A stretch of 9,569 nt of DNA from an uncultured Prevotella sp. (GCA_938023885.1 CALJCU010000250.1:1-9569); one strand, 5' to 3'. Counted from the first letter of the stretch, positions 1-6,334 are shown. Translations and numbers: made by a program. The notes: generated from the letters alone by a model not told the origin.

Positions 1-1342
1 TGATATTACCCTCGACATCCTTCTCACATCCTGTGCACTTGACGATGTATGCGTTTTTCAGACGTACCTCCTTGCCGGGGGTCATGCGGAAGAACTTCTT
101 CGGCGCGTCCTCCATGAAATCGGCACGCTCGATCCAAAGATTGCGTGAGAAAGATATCTGATGGCTTTCTGCTGTCTCATCCTCGGGATTGTTGACAGCG
201 TCCATCTGCTCTGTCTGGCCTTCGGGATAGTTGGTCAGCACGAGCTTCACAGGGTCGATGACGGCGGAGACACGTGTGGCTTTCTTGTTCAGATCCTCAC
301 GAACGGCGGCCTCGAGGAGCGCCATGTCGTTGAGGGCATCAAACTTCGTGTATCCGATGGAACGGATGAAGGCTTTGATGGACTCGGGGGAGTAGCCGCG
401 ACGGCGCATGCCACAGAGGGTTGGCATACGGGGATCGTCCCATCCGTTGACGAAGTGCTCGTCGACGAGTGTGTGGAGCTTTCGCTTCGACATCACGGTG
501 TAGGTGAGGTTGAGACGGTTGAACTCTATCTGTCGGGGGCGGTTGTCGTCGAGGGCTTCCTTAGCTGTGCCGTCGTACTCTTTGAGGTAGTCGATGAACT
601 TGTTGTACAGGGGACGGTGAGGCACGAACTCCAGGGTGCAGACAGAGTGGGTGACACCCTCGAAGTAGTCGCTCTGTCCGTGTGCGAAGTCGTACATCGG
701 GTAGCAGTGCCACTTTGTTCCTGTGCGGTGGTGCGGCGTTTGGATGATACGGTAGATGACCGGGTCACGGAAATGCATGTTCGGGTTCGCCATGTCGAGC
801 CTGGCACGGAGTACCATGGATCCTTCCACAGCCTCGGGAGTGTTCATGTGCTTGAAGAGACACAGGTTTTCCTCGATGGGACGGTCGCGGTAAGGACTCG
901 GCGTGCCGGGTTCTGTCGGCGTACCTTTCTGCCGGGCGATCTGCTCAGAAGTCTGCTCGTCGACATAGGCATGCCCGTTCTCAATCATCCAGATGGCAAA
1001 GTCCCACAGTTTCTGAAAATAATCGGAGGCATAATAGATATGTCCCCACTTGAATCCGAGCCATTTGATGTCGTTGAGGATGTTTTCTACGTATTCCGTG
1101 TTCTCTTTCGAGGGGTTGGTATCATCGAAGCGGAGGTTGCAGATGCCGCCGAATTCCTCGGCAGCACCGAAGTCCATGCAGATAGCCTTGGCGTGGCCGA
1201 TATGCAGGTATCCGTTGGGCTCCGGGGGGAAGCGTGTCTGGATACGTCCATGGTTCTTACCTTCCTTGAGATCCTCGGCGATGAGCTCTTCGACGAAGCT
1301 CAGGCTCCGCTTCTCCTCCTTCTCGTTTTCTTTAGTTCCCAT
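1..1342 (-). CDS. glnS: Glutaminyl-tRNA synthetase, N-terminal 447 residues (3' end outside window)
   Basis: Class Ib aminoacyl-tRNA synthetase that charges tRNA-Gln with glutamine in the cytoplasm. Reading the minus strand from 1342 gives 447 residues open to the window edge. The Rossmann-fold signature is present: FPPEPNGYLHIGHAKA near residues 38-53 with HIGH at 47-50, and the second ATP motif appears as MSKRK at 284-288, the usual variant of KMSKS in this family. HSVCTLEF at 232-239 is typical of GlnRS rather than GluRS. After residue about 350 comes the beta-barrel anticodon-binding region, still incomplete at the edge; by family length roughly 100-130 residues are missing. An ATG at 1372 is in frame and would add ten residues (MTNIDNTYIK). 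I chose 1342 because MGTKENEKEEKRSLSFVEEL resembles the usual Bacteroidetes N terminus; no ribosome binding site decides it. A -7 box lies upstream at 1414-1421. Identification is secure; the start is not. Confidence 0.96.
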   Translation of the reverse strand, partial: MGTKENEKEEKRSLSFVEELIAEDLKEGKNHGRIQTRFPPEPNGYLHIGHAKAICMDFGAAEEFGGICNLRFDDTNPSKENTEYVENILNDIKWLGFKWGHIYYASDYFQKLWDFAIWMIENGHAYVDEQTSEQIARQKGTPTEPGTPSPYRDRPIEENLCLFKHMNTPEAVEGSMVLRARLDMANPNMHFRDPVIYRIIQTPHHRTGTKWHCYPMYDFAHGQSDYFEGVTHSVCTLEFVPHRPLYNKFIDYLKEYDGTAKEALDDNRPRQIEFNRLNLTYTVMSKRKLHTLVDEHFVNGWDDPRMPTLCGMRRRGYSPESIKAFIRSIGYTKFDALNDMALLEAAVREDLNKKATRVSAVIDPVKLVLTNYPEGQTEQMDAVNNPEDETAESHQISFSRNLWIERADFMEDAPKKFFRMTPGKEVRLKNAYIVKCTGCEKDVEGNI

Positions 1343-1413
1343 TTTTATATACGTGTTATCAATATTTGTCATGTGGAAGTTCATTGTGCGGGCGCACATG
1401 GTTGTCCAATATG

Positions 1414-1421
1414 CAAAGTTA
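1414..1421 (-). promoter_or_regulatory. Bacteroidetes-type -7 box for glnS
   Basis: Read on the minus strand this is TAACTTTG followed by CA, matching the TAnnTTTG consensus of the Bacteroidetes primary sigma factor. It ends 71 bases before the chosen glnS ATG at 1342 and 41 before the alternative ATG at 1372. A TTG at 1436-1438 is only 14 bases upstream, shorter than the usual spacing of about 20, so the -33 element is weak or absent. Confidence 0.6.
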
Positions 1422-1574
1422 GCTATTTCCAGCTACAATCATGTCGAATATGACGGAAATATTATAAAATATTGGAGCAAAAAGTTGTTTAGTATCAAAA
1501 AGATTATTACCTTTGCCATCGTTATCCTGAATACAATCTTTTTACCTTAAGAAGACTAATGCTTATTGAAAGGA

Positions 1575-1605
1575 AATGGCGCACGCTGAGACAGCGTGCG
1601 CCATT
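1575..1605 (-). terminator. Intrinsic terminator of mltG
   Basis: Arms 1575-1588 and 1592-1605 form a perfect 14-bp stem, rich in GC in its upper part, with a three-base loop (AGA on the plus strand). On the minus strand it begins 55 bases after the mltG stop and is followed by TTTCCTTTCAAT, a broken U-run. The plus strand has CATTTTAT after the stem, but no plus-strand gene lies upstream, so mltG is the client. The stem is long and stable; the imperfect U-tract is the only weakness. Confidence 0.8.
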
Positions 1606-1611
1606 CATTTT

Positions 1612-1656
1612 ATAGGGGTGTTGATATGTTGTTAGCCATTAGCACCCAACACCTAT
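1612..1656. repeat. Imperfect inverted repeat after mltG
   Basis: The arms ATAGGGGTGTTG (1612-1623) and CAACACCTAT (1647-1656) pair over 10 bp with a two-base bulge around a 23-base loop. The loop itself contains TTAGCCATTAGC-like self-similar sequence and GTTG repeats. It lies 5-49 bases past the mltG stop, before the main terminator, and may assist termination or protect the 3' end. The GTGTTGGGTG flavour resembles dispersed intergenic repeats of Bacteroidetes, which is recollection and not shown here. Confidence 0.4.
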
Positions 1657-1660
1657 CACC

Positions 1661-2707
1661 TCACTTGATTCCTCTCTGATTCAGCGCGGCTGCGTATCTC
1701 TTGGCGTTCGTCATGTGCTCCGCATAAGTCACGGCAAAATCGTGGGTACCGCTGAAGTCAGGCCTGGCACACATATAGAGATAGTTGTGATGCACCATGT
1801 TCAGCACGGCGTCGATGCCGGCGATGGACGGCACGCGGATAGGTCCTGGAGGCAGGCCGGGGTTCGTATAAGTGTTGTATGGACTCTTCACGAAGAGCAT
1901 GGCGTGATAGATACGCTTCAAGGCGAAGTCCTTGAGGGCGAACTTGATTGTCGGGTCGGCCTGGAGCGGCATGCCCTGAGGATATTTGGTGTCGTGGAGC
2001 ATGAGACGGTTGTAGTACATGCCTGCGATCATCGGCTTCTCGGCATTGTTGGCTGTCTCCTCATCGACGATGCTCGCGAGTGTCGTGACCTGGATGGGGT
2101 CAAGATGGAGGACCTGTGCTTTCTCCTTACGGCTGGTATCCCAGAACTTGTCATACTCCTTCTTCAGACGGCTGAGGAGATGGTCGACATCCGTGTCCCA
2201 GTAGACATCGTAGGTGTTGGGGATGAACATCGCGGCAATCGTCGTGGTGTCGTAGCCGTACTTACGGCAGACGCTCTCGTTGGTGAGTGCCTTGACGAGC
2301 GTCGTGCTGTCCATCATGAGTCTCTTACTCAGTGCTCCTGCCATGTCGGGCATAGTGCGCACGCTGGGAACGACGAGGTCGACGGGGTCCTGCATGCCAT
2401 TTTTCAGATGACGGAAGACGGTGAAGGCTCCCATGGACGGCTTGAGGGCGTAACGGCCTGTGCGGACGTGATGGATGAGGTTGCTGTGGCGGGCGAGGAT
2501 GCGGAAAGCCTGAAAGCAGTGGGCCTTGGAGACGGGGCGGAGCTTTGCCACGAGGGAGTCGTAGTTGTCATCCGGATCGACATAGACATACTGGGTTGTA
2601 CTCCTGCCGGTGAACGATGTGAAAAAGTAGTAGTACACCAGTCCGAAGAGGGCCAGTATACATACTGCTGCAAGGATAAGATACCTCTTGCTAACCTGAC
2701 GTGTCAT
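1661..2707 (-). CDS. mltG: Endolytic peptidoglycan transglycosylase MltG (YceG-like)
   Basis: Inner-membrane lytic transglycosylase that cuts nascent glycan strands between MurNAc and GlcNAc, leaving 1,6-anhydroMurNAc ends, and is thought to set strand length next to the synthases. The 348 residues match the family length (E. coli about 340). A basic N terminus is followed by one membrane segment at about 9-29, then a LysM-like part to about residue 110 and the catalytic YceG domain. Within it LASIVDEET (210-218) places the catalytic glutamate at E217, aligned with E218 of E. coli. NRL at 233-235, GMPLQADPT at 245-253, YNTY at 277-280, GLPPGPI at 284-290 and THDF at 321-324 are the other family signatures. 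The ATG at 2707 gives the correct lysine/arginine-flanked anchor. It diverges from the HAD phosphatase gene and ends at a strong hairpin, so it is probably transcribed alone. Nothing looks damaged. Confidence 0.95.
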   Translation of the reverse strand: MTRQVSKRYLILAAVCILALFGLVYYYFFTSFTGRSTTQYVYVDPDDNYDSLVAKLRPVSKAHCFQAFRILARHSNLIHHVRTGRYALKPSMGAFTVFRHLKNGMQDPVDLVVPSVRTMPDMAGALSKRLMMDSTTLVKALTNESVCRKYGYDTTTIAAMFIPNTYDVYWDTDVDHLLSRLKKEYDKFWDTSRKEKAQVLHLDPIQVTTLASIVDEETANNAEKPMIAGMYYNRLMLHDTKYPQGMPLQADPTIKFALKDFALKRIYHAMLFVKSPYNTYTNPGLPPGPIRVPSIAGIDAVLNMVHHNYLYMCARPDFSGTHDFAVTYAEHMTNAKRYAAALNQRGIK

Positions 2708-2736
2708 TTTTGTTACGTGTTAATTCTGAATTCCGG

Positions 2737-2769
2737 TGCAAAGTTAACTATAAAATATGTAACTTTGCA
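2737..2769. promoter_or_regulatory. Palindromic divergent promoter of mltG and the HAD phosphatase
   Basis: TGCAAAGTTA (2737-2746) and TAACTTTGCA (2760-2769) form a perfect 10-bp inverted repeat with a 13-bp spacer. Each arm contains a -7 box: TAACTTTG at 2746-2739 on the minus strand for mltG, and at 2760-2767 on the plus strand for the phosphatase. For mltG a TTG at 2770-2768 (minus) lies 21 bases before the box, fitting a -33 element; the matching plus-strand position reads GTG. The box ends 31 bases before the mltG ATG but only 9 before the phosphatase ATG at 2777. Confidence 0.65.
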
Positions 2770-2776
2770 AGAAATT

Positions 2777-3415
2777 ATGAAATACGAAAGTTATATTTTT
2801 GATTTGGACGGCACATTGCTCAATACGTTGAACGATCTCGCCGCCAGTTGCAACTATGCGCTGCGGACCTACGGGTTGCCGGAGCACAGCGTGGATGACG
2901 TGCGGCGCTTCGTGGGCAACGGGGTACGGCTGCTTATGACGCGTGCTATCCCCAAAGGGGAGAGCTATCCGAAGTTTGAGGAGTGCTACGCCTGTTTCCG
3001 TCAGCATTATCTCCATCATAACCTTGACACGACGGAACCCTACCCGGGCATCATGGAGATGCTCAGGACTCTGATGGAGAACGGTAAGAAGGTGGCGGTG
3101 GTGAGTAATAAGTTCTATCAGGCCACGCAGGAACTCGTGCGTCATTTCTTCCCGGACATCAAGGTAGCTATCGGAGAGCGGCCCGGCATCCATAAGAAGC
3201 CGGCACCTGACACGGTGAACGAGGCGCTGCGCCAGCTCGGCATGCCGCGTGAGACGGCGGTGTATATCGGCGACAGCGATGTGGATATCGATACGGCACG
3301 CAACAGTGGTATGCCGTGTGTCAGTGTGCTCTGGGGCTTCCGTGACCGTCAGTTCCTGTTGGATCATGGGGCAACGACGCTGGTGGAGAAGCCAGTGGAG
3401 ATATTGTTTTTATAG
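2777..3415 (+). CDS. gph: HAD-superfamily phosphatase, phosphoglycolate phosphatase (Gph)-like
   Basis: Cytoplasmic Mg-dependent phosphohydrolase of 212 residues, usual for the Gph/PGMB subfamily. Motif I is FDLDGTLLN with nucleophile D9 and acid/base D11; a helical C1 cap follows at about 15-85; motif II is VSNK with S110; motif III is the lysine in HKKPAPD (K140/K141); motif IV is GDSDVD with D166 and D170. These show a complete active site. The substrate is not fixed by the sequence: phosphoglycolate, pyrophosphate or a sugar phosphate are all possible in this subfamily. The reading frame stays open far upstream, antisense to mltG, but the ATG at 2777 starts exactly before the HAD core and lies just after the promoter box, so it is the start. 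The predicted 5' leader is only about five bases. The gene converges on rpiB with a 13-bp gap and no hairpin between. Confidence 0.9.
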   Translation: MKYESYIFDLDGTLLNTLNDLAASCNYALRTYGLPEHSVDDVRRFVGNGVRLLMTRAIPKGESYPKFEECYACFRQHYLHHNLDTTEPYPGIMEMLRTLMENGKKVAVVSNKFYQATQELVRHFFPDIKVAIGERPGIHKKPAPDTVNEALRQLGMPRETAVYIGDSDVDIDTARNSGMPCVSVLWGFRDRQFLLDHGATTLVEKPVEILFL

Positions 3416-3428
3416 AATCAAGCGTCTT

Positions 3429-3872
3429 TTATGCGTTTATCGGCATTGTCTTGATGCGTGCGAGGTGACGTCCGCCCTCGAAGTCGATGGAGAGGAACTC
3501 ATCCATGATCTCTGCTGCCATCTCGTTATTGATGAAGCGGCCGGGCATGACGAGGACATTGGCGTCATTGTGCTGACGGATGAGATGGGCGATCTCCGGG
3601 ATCCACGCCAATCCGGCCCGGATCGACTGATGCTTGTTCAGCGTCATGACCATCCCTTCGCCGGATCCGCAGATGCCGATGCCGGGATAGACGTCGCCCC
3701 GCTCTATACCACGTGCAAGAGCGTGGCCGAATTCAGCGTAGTTACAGCTTTCTTCACTGTAGGTGCCGTAGTCCTTGTAAGGGATATGCTTGGCATCGAG
3801 ATACTGTTTGACAAATTGCTTGAGCTTGAACCCCGCGTGATCGGAGGCGAGTCCAACAGTCTTGATTTCCAT
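3429..3872 (-). CDS. rpiB: Ribose-5-phosphate isomerase B
   Basis: Interconverts ribose 5-phosphate and ribulose 5-phosphate in the non-oxidative pentose phosphate pathway, in the cytoplasm. The 147 residues match the RpiB/LacAB family. SDHAG at 10-14 opens the protein, the catalytic cysteine is C68 in GICGSGEGM, HNDANVLVMPGR (101-112) contributes the active-site histidine and the asparagines, and GGRHLARI (133-140) supplies the phosphate-binding arginine and histidine. The residue two after the cysteine is serine (S70), where E. coli has threonine in CGTG; a serine can serve the same role and is common in this phylum as far as I recall. Two residues of the allose-phosphate type pocket cannot be judged from sequence alone. 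It starts 26 bases after the zinc-ribbon gene ends, with an A-rich run just before the ATG and no promoter of its own, so it is likely cotranscribed. Confidence 0.95.
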   Translation of the reverse strand: MEIKTVGLASDHAGFKLKQFVKQYLDAKHIPYKDYGTYSEESCNYAEFGHALARGIERGDVYPGIGICGSGEGMVMTLNKHQSIRAGLAWIPEIAHLIRQHNDANVLVMPGRFINNEMAAEIMDEFLSIDFEGGRHLARIKTMPINA

Positions 3873-3898
3873 TCTTTTTTTGAGGTTATATTTAAAGG

Positions 3899-5140
3899 TT
3901 ACTGAATAATCTTTGTCATTGCCATGGCCGAGACGAGTCCGTCGGGACTGATCTTCGCGTTGATCTTGAACGTAGCGTGATGCTCCTTTGTGGGGTCGGT
4001 GCGTTGGATATCCTGTGTAGCCGAGACGTTGACGGTATACTCGTACTCATCCTGTCCTACTTCACGCTTGTTGATCTTCGCATCGTTGCCGAGACGCCAT
4101 GTCATGCCTGTGATGTCATCTTTGTAGATCTTCTGGAGGAAGATGGCGACATCGGCTTTCGTGGCCTGCGCCTTGCCGAGGAAGTTGGACATGACGGGCT
4201 CGACACTGGCCTGCAGCGATGCCTCGTCGTTGGCGTTGACAGCCTGGAAGAAATGACGGAGGGCGGCGGTGACCATCAGCTTCTCTTCGGGCTGTACGGT
4301 CTTGACCTTGAGTTTCTGGATAGCGGTGTTGGCCTCGTCGACATGCTCCCCGTTGGGGTGCTCGTCGAGGTAAGCCTGGATTTCGTCGAGGGTGTTGGCA
4401 TTGGCTGCGAAAGCCCAATCGATGGAGTCGATCTTATGCTCTGCTTCCGTCTTGTGCCCGGAGTCCGGGTGCTTGCTGAGGTAGTCGAGCAGCGCTTGTT
4501 TGGAGCCGCTCACTACAGCGTTGTTCCAGTCGTTATCCAACTGTTTGAGGGCGTTGAGATGTGCTTGGATGGAGTCGATATGAGCTTCGGGGGCATCCTT
4601 ATAGTTGTCGAGATAGGTCTGGAGCACGAGGGGGTCGTCGCTCTTCATGGCGTATTCGTAAGCCTCCTCTTCCTTGGAGGTCTTAGCGTTGTTGTAGAAA
4701 TAGAAACACACGCCACAGAGTATGAGGGCGAGGATGATGGCTGCGATGAGTGGGCCGTGACCTTTCTTCTTCTTTGGCGGGACGGGTGGGGGCGTGCTGC
4801 CTCCATTCTTACCGTTGACAGAGGTCTTAGGCTGCTGGGGAGCAGCCTGGGGACGGTAGTACGACTGCTGAGGAGCAGTCGGCTGAGCGTGGGCCTCCCC
4901 TGCGGATGCAGCGGCTGATACCGGCTGTGGAGGCGGCTGAATGGCAGTTGTGTTGCCTGCGGTGCCTGCGAGGCGTGTCAGATGATGGCAGTTGGGGCAC
5001 ATCTCCTGATCACTGAAGTAGATCTCGCCGCATTGCGGACATTTGGTGATTTTTCCGGCTATCGCCACACCGCAGTTGGGACAGAAGGGGGCCCTGTCAC
5101 TTATCTGTCGCCCGCATTCGGGACATTTTATCATTGCCAT
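3899..5140 (-). CDS. Double zinc-ribbon, single-pass membrane protein with helical repeats and NTF2-like domain
   Basis: Function unknown. The 413 residues divide clearly. Residues 6-23 and 34-51 are two zinc ribbons with CxxC pairs C6/C9, C20/C23 and C34/C37, C48/C51. A Pro/Gln/Ala-rich linker follows (about 60-122), then KKKK (123-126) and one membrane segment at about 129-149; the positive-inside rule puts the ribbons in the cytoplasm and the rest in the periplasm. Residues 168-278 contain three related helical units with YLDNY, YLSKHPDSGH and YLDEHPNGEH at similar spots. The last part, about 287-413, begins VTAALRHFFQAVNANDEASL and has alternating beta strands, as in NTF2-like/SnoaL folds. 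Similar ribbon-plus-membrane proteins occur as uncharacterised Bacteroidetes proteins. It sits 56 bases behind the GH25 gene and 26 before rpiB, with no promoter box seen. A role in envelope sensing or assembly is only inference. Confidence 0.85.
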   Translation of the reverse strand: MAMIKCPECGRQISDRAPFCPNCGVAIAGKITKCPQCGEIYFSDQEMCPNCHHLTRLAGTAGNTTAIQPPPQPVSAAASAGEAHAQPTAPQQSYYRPQAAPQQPKTSVNGKNGGSTPPPVPPKKKKGHGPLIAAIILALILCGVCFYFYNNAKTSKEEEAYEYAMKSDDPLVLQTYLDNYKDAPEAHIDSIQAHLNALKQLDNDWNNAVVSGSKQALLDYLSKHPDSGHKTEAEHKIDSIDWAFAANANTLDEIQAYLDEHPNGEHVDEANTAIQKLKVKTVQPEEKLMVTAALRHFFQAVNANDEASLQASVEPVMSNFLGKAQATKADVAIFLQKIYKDDITGMTWRLGNDAKINKREVGQDEYEYTVNVSATQDIQRTDPTKEHHATFKINAKISPDGLVSAMAMTKIIQ

Positions 5141-5196
5141 AGTTATGCTGGATTATTAGTTTTGTATGTATTTGAGTGAACGTTGTCGGTTGAGCA

Positions 5197-5901
5197 TCAT
5201 CGGTGTCGGAACCTTATCTCCCGCAGTTTATGCCTGCCCATGAACCGGCTCTTGTCGACATAGCCGTTGATGCCGTCGAGGCGGCCTTTGCCTGTGTACT
5301 GCCACAGGATATACTCTTTGCCATCGGCGAGTACAGGCTGACAGGTGGAGTACTGCGCGATCATGAGTTTATAGTCGTCGAGCAGTCCCTGAAGATTGGT
5401 GTTGTAGAAATTTGTGCCAGTGTAGACGACAGGCCGCTGTCGGTATGCTTTCTCCACGAGGACGAGAAACTTCGAGAGGGAGTCACGGAATTCCTCACGC
5501 GACAGGCCGCTGCGTGTCTCTACGTCGATCATTGGCAGCAGATCCTGATCGCCGGGGCGGCACTGCGCCATGAAGTTATGAAGCTGCTCCACCTGGTCGA
5601 TACGGGGACGGTAGAAATGATATGAGCCCACCTTGAGGCCGTAGCTGTGAGCCAGGTCGATGTTCTGCTTGTACTTGTCGTCGATGCGTGATCCTCCTTC
5701 TGAGGCTTTGAGATAGACGTAAGCCATCTTCGTCTTGCCCACAATCTCCCAGAACACGTTGCCTTGATAATGGCTCAAGTCGATGCCGTGGATATGGCGA
5801 CACGTGTCCTCACACTCCACATGACCGGCCTGCGCGAAAGTCACGGTGAAGAGCATCATGCAAAATATAGTAAGGAAAAATCGCTTAAAACTCGAAATCA
5901 T
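5197..5901 (-). CDS. Secreted GH25 family muramidase (lysozyme)
   Basis: Glycoside hydrolase family 25 enzyme expected to cleave the beta-1,4 bond between MurNAc and GlcNAc in peptidoglycan. The 234 residues start with a signal peptide: basic SFKR, a hydrophobic run to about residue 20 and AQA at 23-25 as a likely signal peptidase I site; no lipobox cysteine is placed for a lipoprotein. The catalytic barrel opens with GIDLSHYQG (39-47; D41), continues with YLKASEGG (63-70) and YHFYRP (94-99), carries the DxE pair in PMIDVE (D126, E128), and ends with WQYTG (200-204) and VDKSRF (215-220). All expected acidic residues are present, so it should be active. I chose the ATG at 5901; an upstream TTG at 5964 would bury the signal peptide and precede the promoter box. 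The -7 box at 5906-5913 ends four bases before this ATG, making the message nearly leaderless. Confidence 0.93.
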   Translation of the reverse strand: MISSFKRFFLTIFCMMLFTVTFAQAGHVECEDTCRHIHGIDLSHYQGNVFWEIVGKTKMAYVYLKASEGGSRIDDKYKQNIDLAHSYGLKVGSYHFYRPRIDQVEQLHNFMAQCRPGDQDLLPMIDVETRSGLSREEFRDSLSKFLVLVEKAYRQRPVVYTGTNFYNTNLQGLLDDYKLMIAQYSTCQPVLADGKEYILWQYTGKGRLDGINGYVDKSRFMGRHKLREIRFRHR

Positions 5902-5905
5902 GGTG

Positions 5906-5913
5906 CAAAGATA
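5906..5913 (-). promoter_or_regulatory. -7 box for the GH25 gene
   Basis: The minus strand reads TATCTTTG, then CACC and the ATG at 5901. It matches TAnnTTTG followed by CA as in the other promoters of the window. No TTG lies at the expected distance upstream. The initiation point would fall at or next to the A of the start codon. Confidence 0.55.
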
Positions 5914-6153
5914 CAAACTATTCGGGGAAAATGGCAGCAGTCTGCTTAATTTTATCTTCCACAAATTTCTGATGCGCCGTAAGAATGAGCTCCCCGTGGT
6001 GGTCGTTTTTCACGGAGTGGCGCACGGTGACCCTTGCGGCGAGGGTTGTGAAGAGCCGCATGACGACATCGAAGACGACATTTGGTGTTTGGGTATTTAT
6101 CGTAGAGACGAATCTGGTACCCGCCCCTACGGCATCACCCGCAGCGCTACGTG
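5914..6153. other. Spacer between small membrane peptide and GH25 gene, with repeat-like GC hairpins
   Basis: About 240 bases without a convincing gene. A minus-strand frame is open from 6334 to 5918 but is rich in R, H, T and P, starts with TTG, and overlaps the better small ORF in another frame. Plus-strand 6096-6151 contains CGTAGAGACG, then ACCCGCCCCTACG and an imperfect second ACCCGC...CTACG copy, the sort of text seen in dispersed intergenic repeats. Short hairpins such as ACCCT/AGGGT around 6030-6046 also occur. No U-tract terminator is visible. Confidence 0.45.
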
Positions 6154-6321
6154 TCAGGCATCGTCCCTGTGTGCATTGATGCGTGTGATCCACTCCTGAC
6201 GGCGTATCTTGCGCCGATTGTTGTGCCGGCGGAGATCCATGATCATCTTGAAGCCGATCCATACGAGGATGACCATGAGGACGACGAAGACAGCAATGAG
6301 CAAATATAGATTCTCTTTCAT
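6154..6321 (-). CDS. Small single-pass membrane protein, 55 residues
   Basis: A short gene read directly from the minus strand: MKENLYLLIAVFVVLMVILV begins it, the hydrophobic stretch covers about residues 5-24, and the remainder (25-55) is strongly basic with MDLRRHNNRRKIRRQEW near 28-44, ending RDDA and TGA. This is a single membrane helix with a positively charged cytoplasmic tail, N terminus outside. The ATG lies 13 bases after the fcl stop codon, so the two are almost surely cotranscribed. The composition (branched hydrophobics in one block, basic tail) is what a real membrane peptide looks like and not what random frame reading gives. I do not recognise a family. It could be a regulator or stabiliser of a membrane partner, perhaps in glycan assembly given fcl, but that is guesswork. 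A longer frame overlapping it from a TTG at 6334 seems to be a shadow. Confidence 0.7.
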   Translation of the reverse strand: MKENLYLLIAVFVVLMVILVWIGFKMIMDLRRHNNRRKIRRQEWITRINAHRDDA

Positions 6322-6334
6322 GACTAGATTTCAA

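Larger units (their letters stand above)
1343..1660. other. Intergenic region between glnS and mltG
   Basis: A non-coding stretch of 318 bases between two minus-strand genes. It is AT-rich compared with its surroundings. It holds the glnS promoter box, a perfect 14-bp hairpin that serves as the mltG terminator, and a second imperfect hairpin just after the mltG stop. Plus-strand reading frames crossing it are antisense to glnS and show no protein family. I see no RNA gene or riboswitch in it. Confidence 0.7.

Noticed and set aside
161..1453. 430-codon open frame on the plus strand
   Set aside because: It is exactly antisense to glnS, whose motifs are unmistakable. The Val/Leu/Gly/Asp/Glu-rich translation is typical of a reversed coding strand with biased codon use.
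1715..2776. Upstream in-frame extension of the HAD phosphatase reading frame on the plus strand
   Set aside because: This part is antisense to mltG and lies upstream of the promoter box at 2760. The HAD core begins right at the ATG at 2777, so a fusion protein is not credible.
3416..3428. Bidirectional terminator between the HAD phosphatase gene and rpiB
   Set aside because: The 13-bp gap contains no inverted repeat; termination must occur inside the opposite gene or by another route.
3977..4918. 313-codon plus-strand frame
   Set aside because: Antisense to the zinc-ribbon gene, whose cysteine pairs, membrane helix and repeats make the minus strand the real one.
5902..5964. Longer start for the GH25 gene at a TTG (5964)
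   Set aside because: It would put 21 residues before a normal signal peptide and start upstream of the -7 box at 5906-5913.
5918..6334. 138-codon frame on the minus strand between fcl and GH25
   Set aside because: It starts with TTG, is rich in H, R, T, P and Q, has no domain, and overlaps the 55-residue membrane ORF in another frame, which has far better composition.
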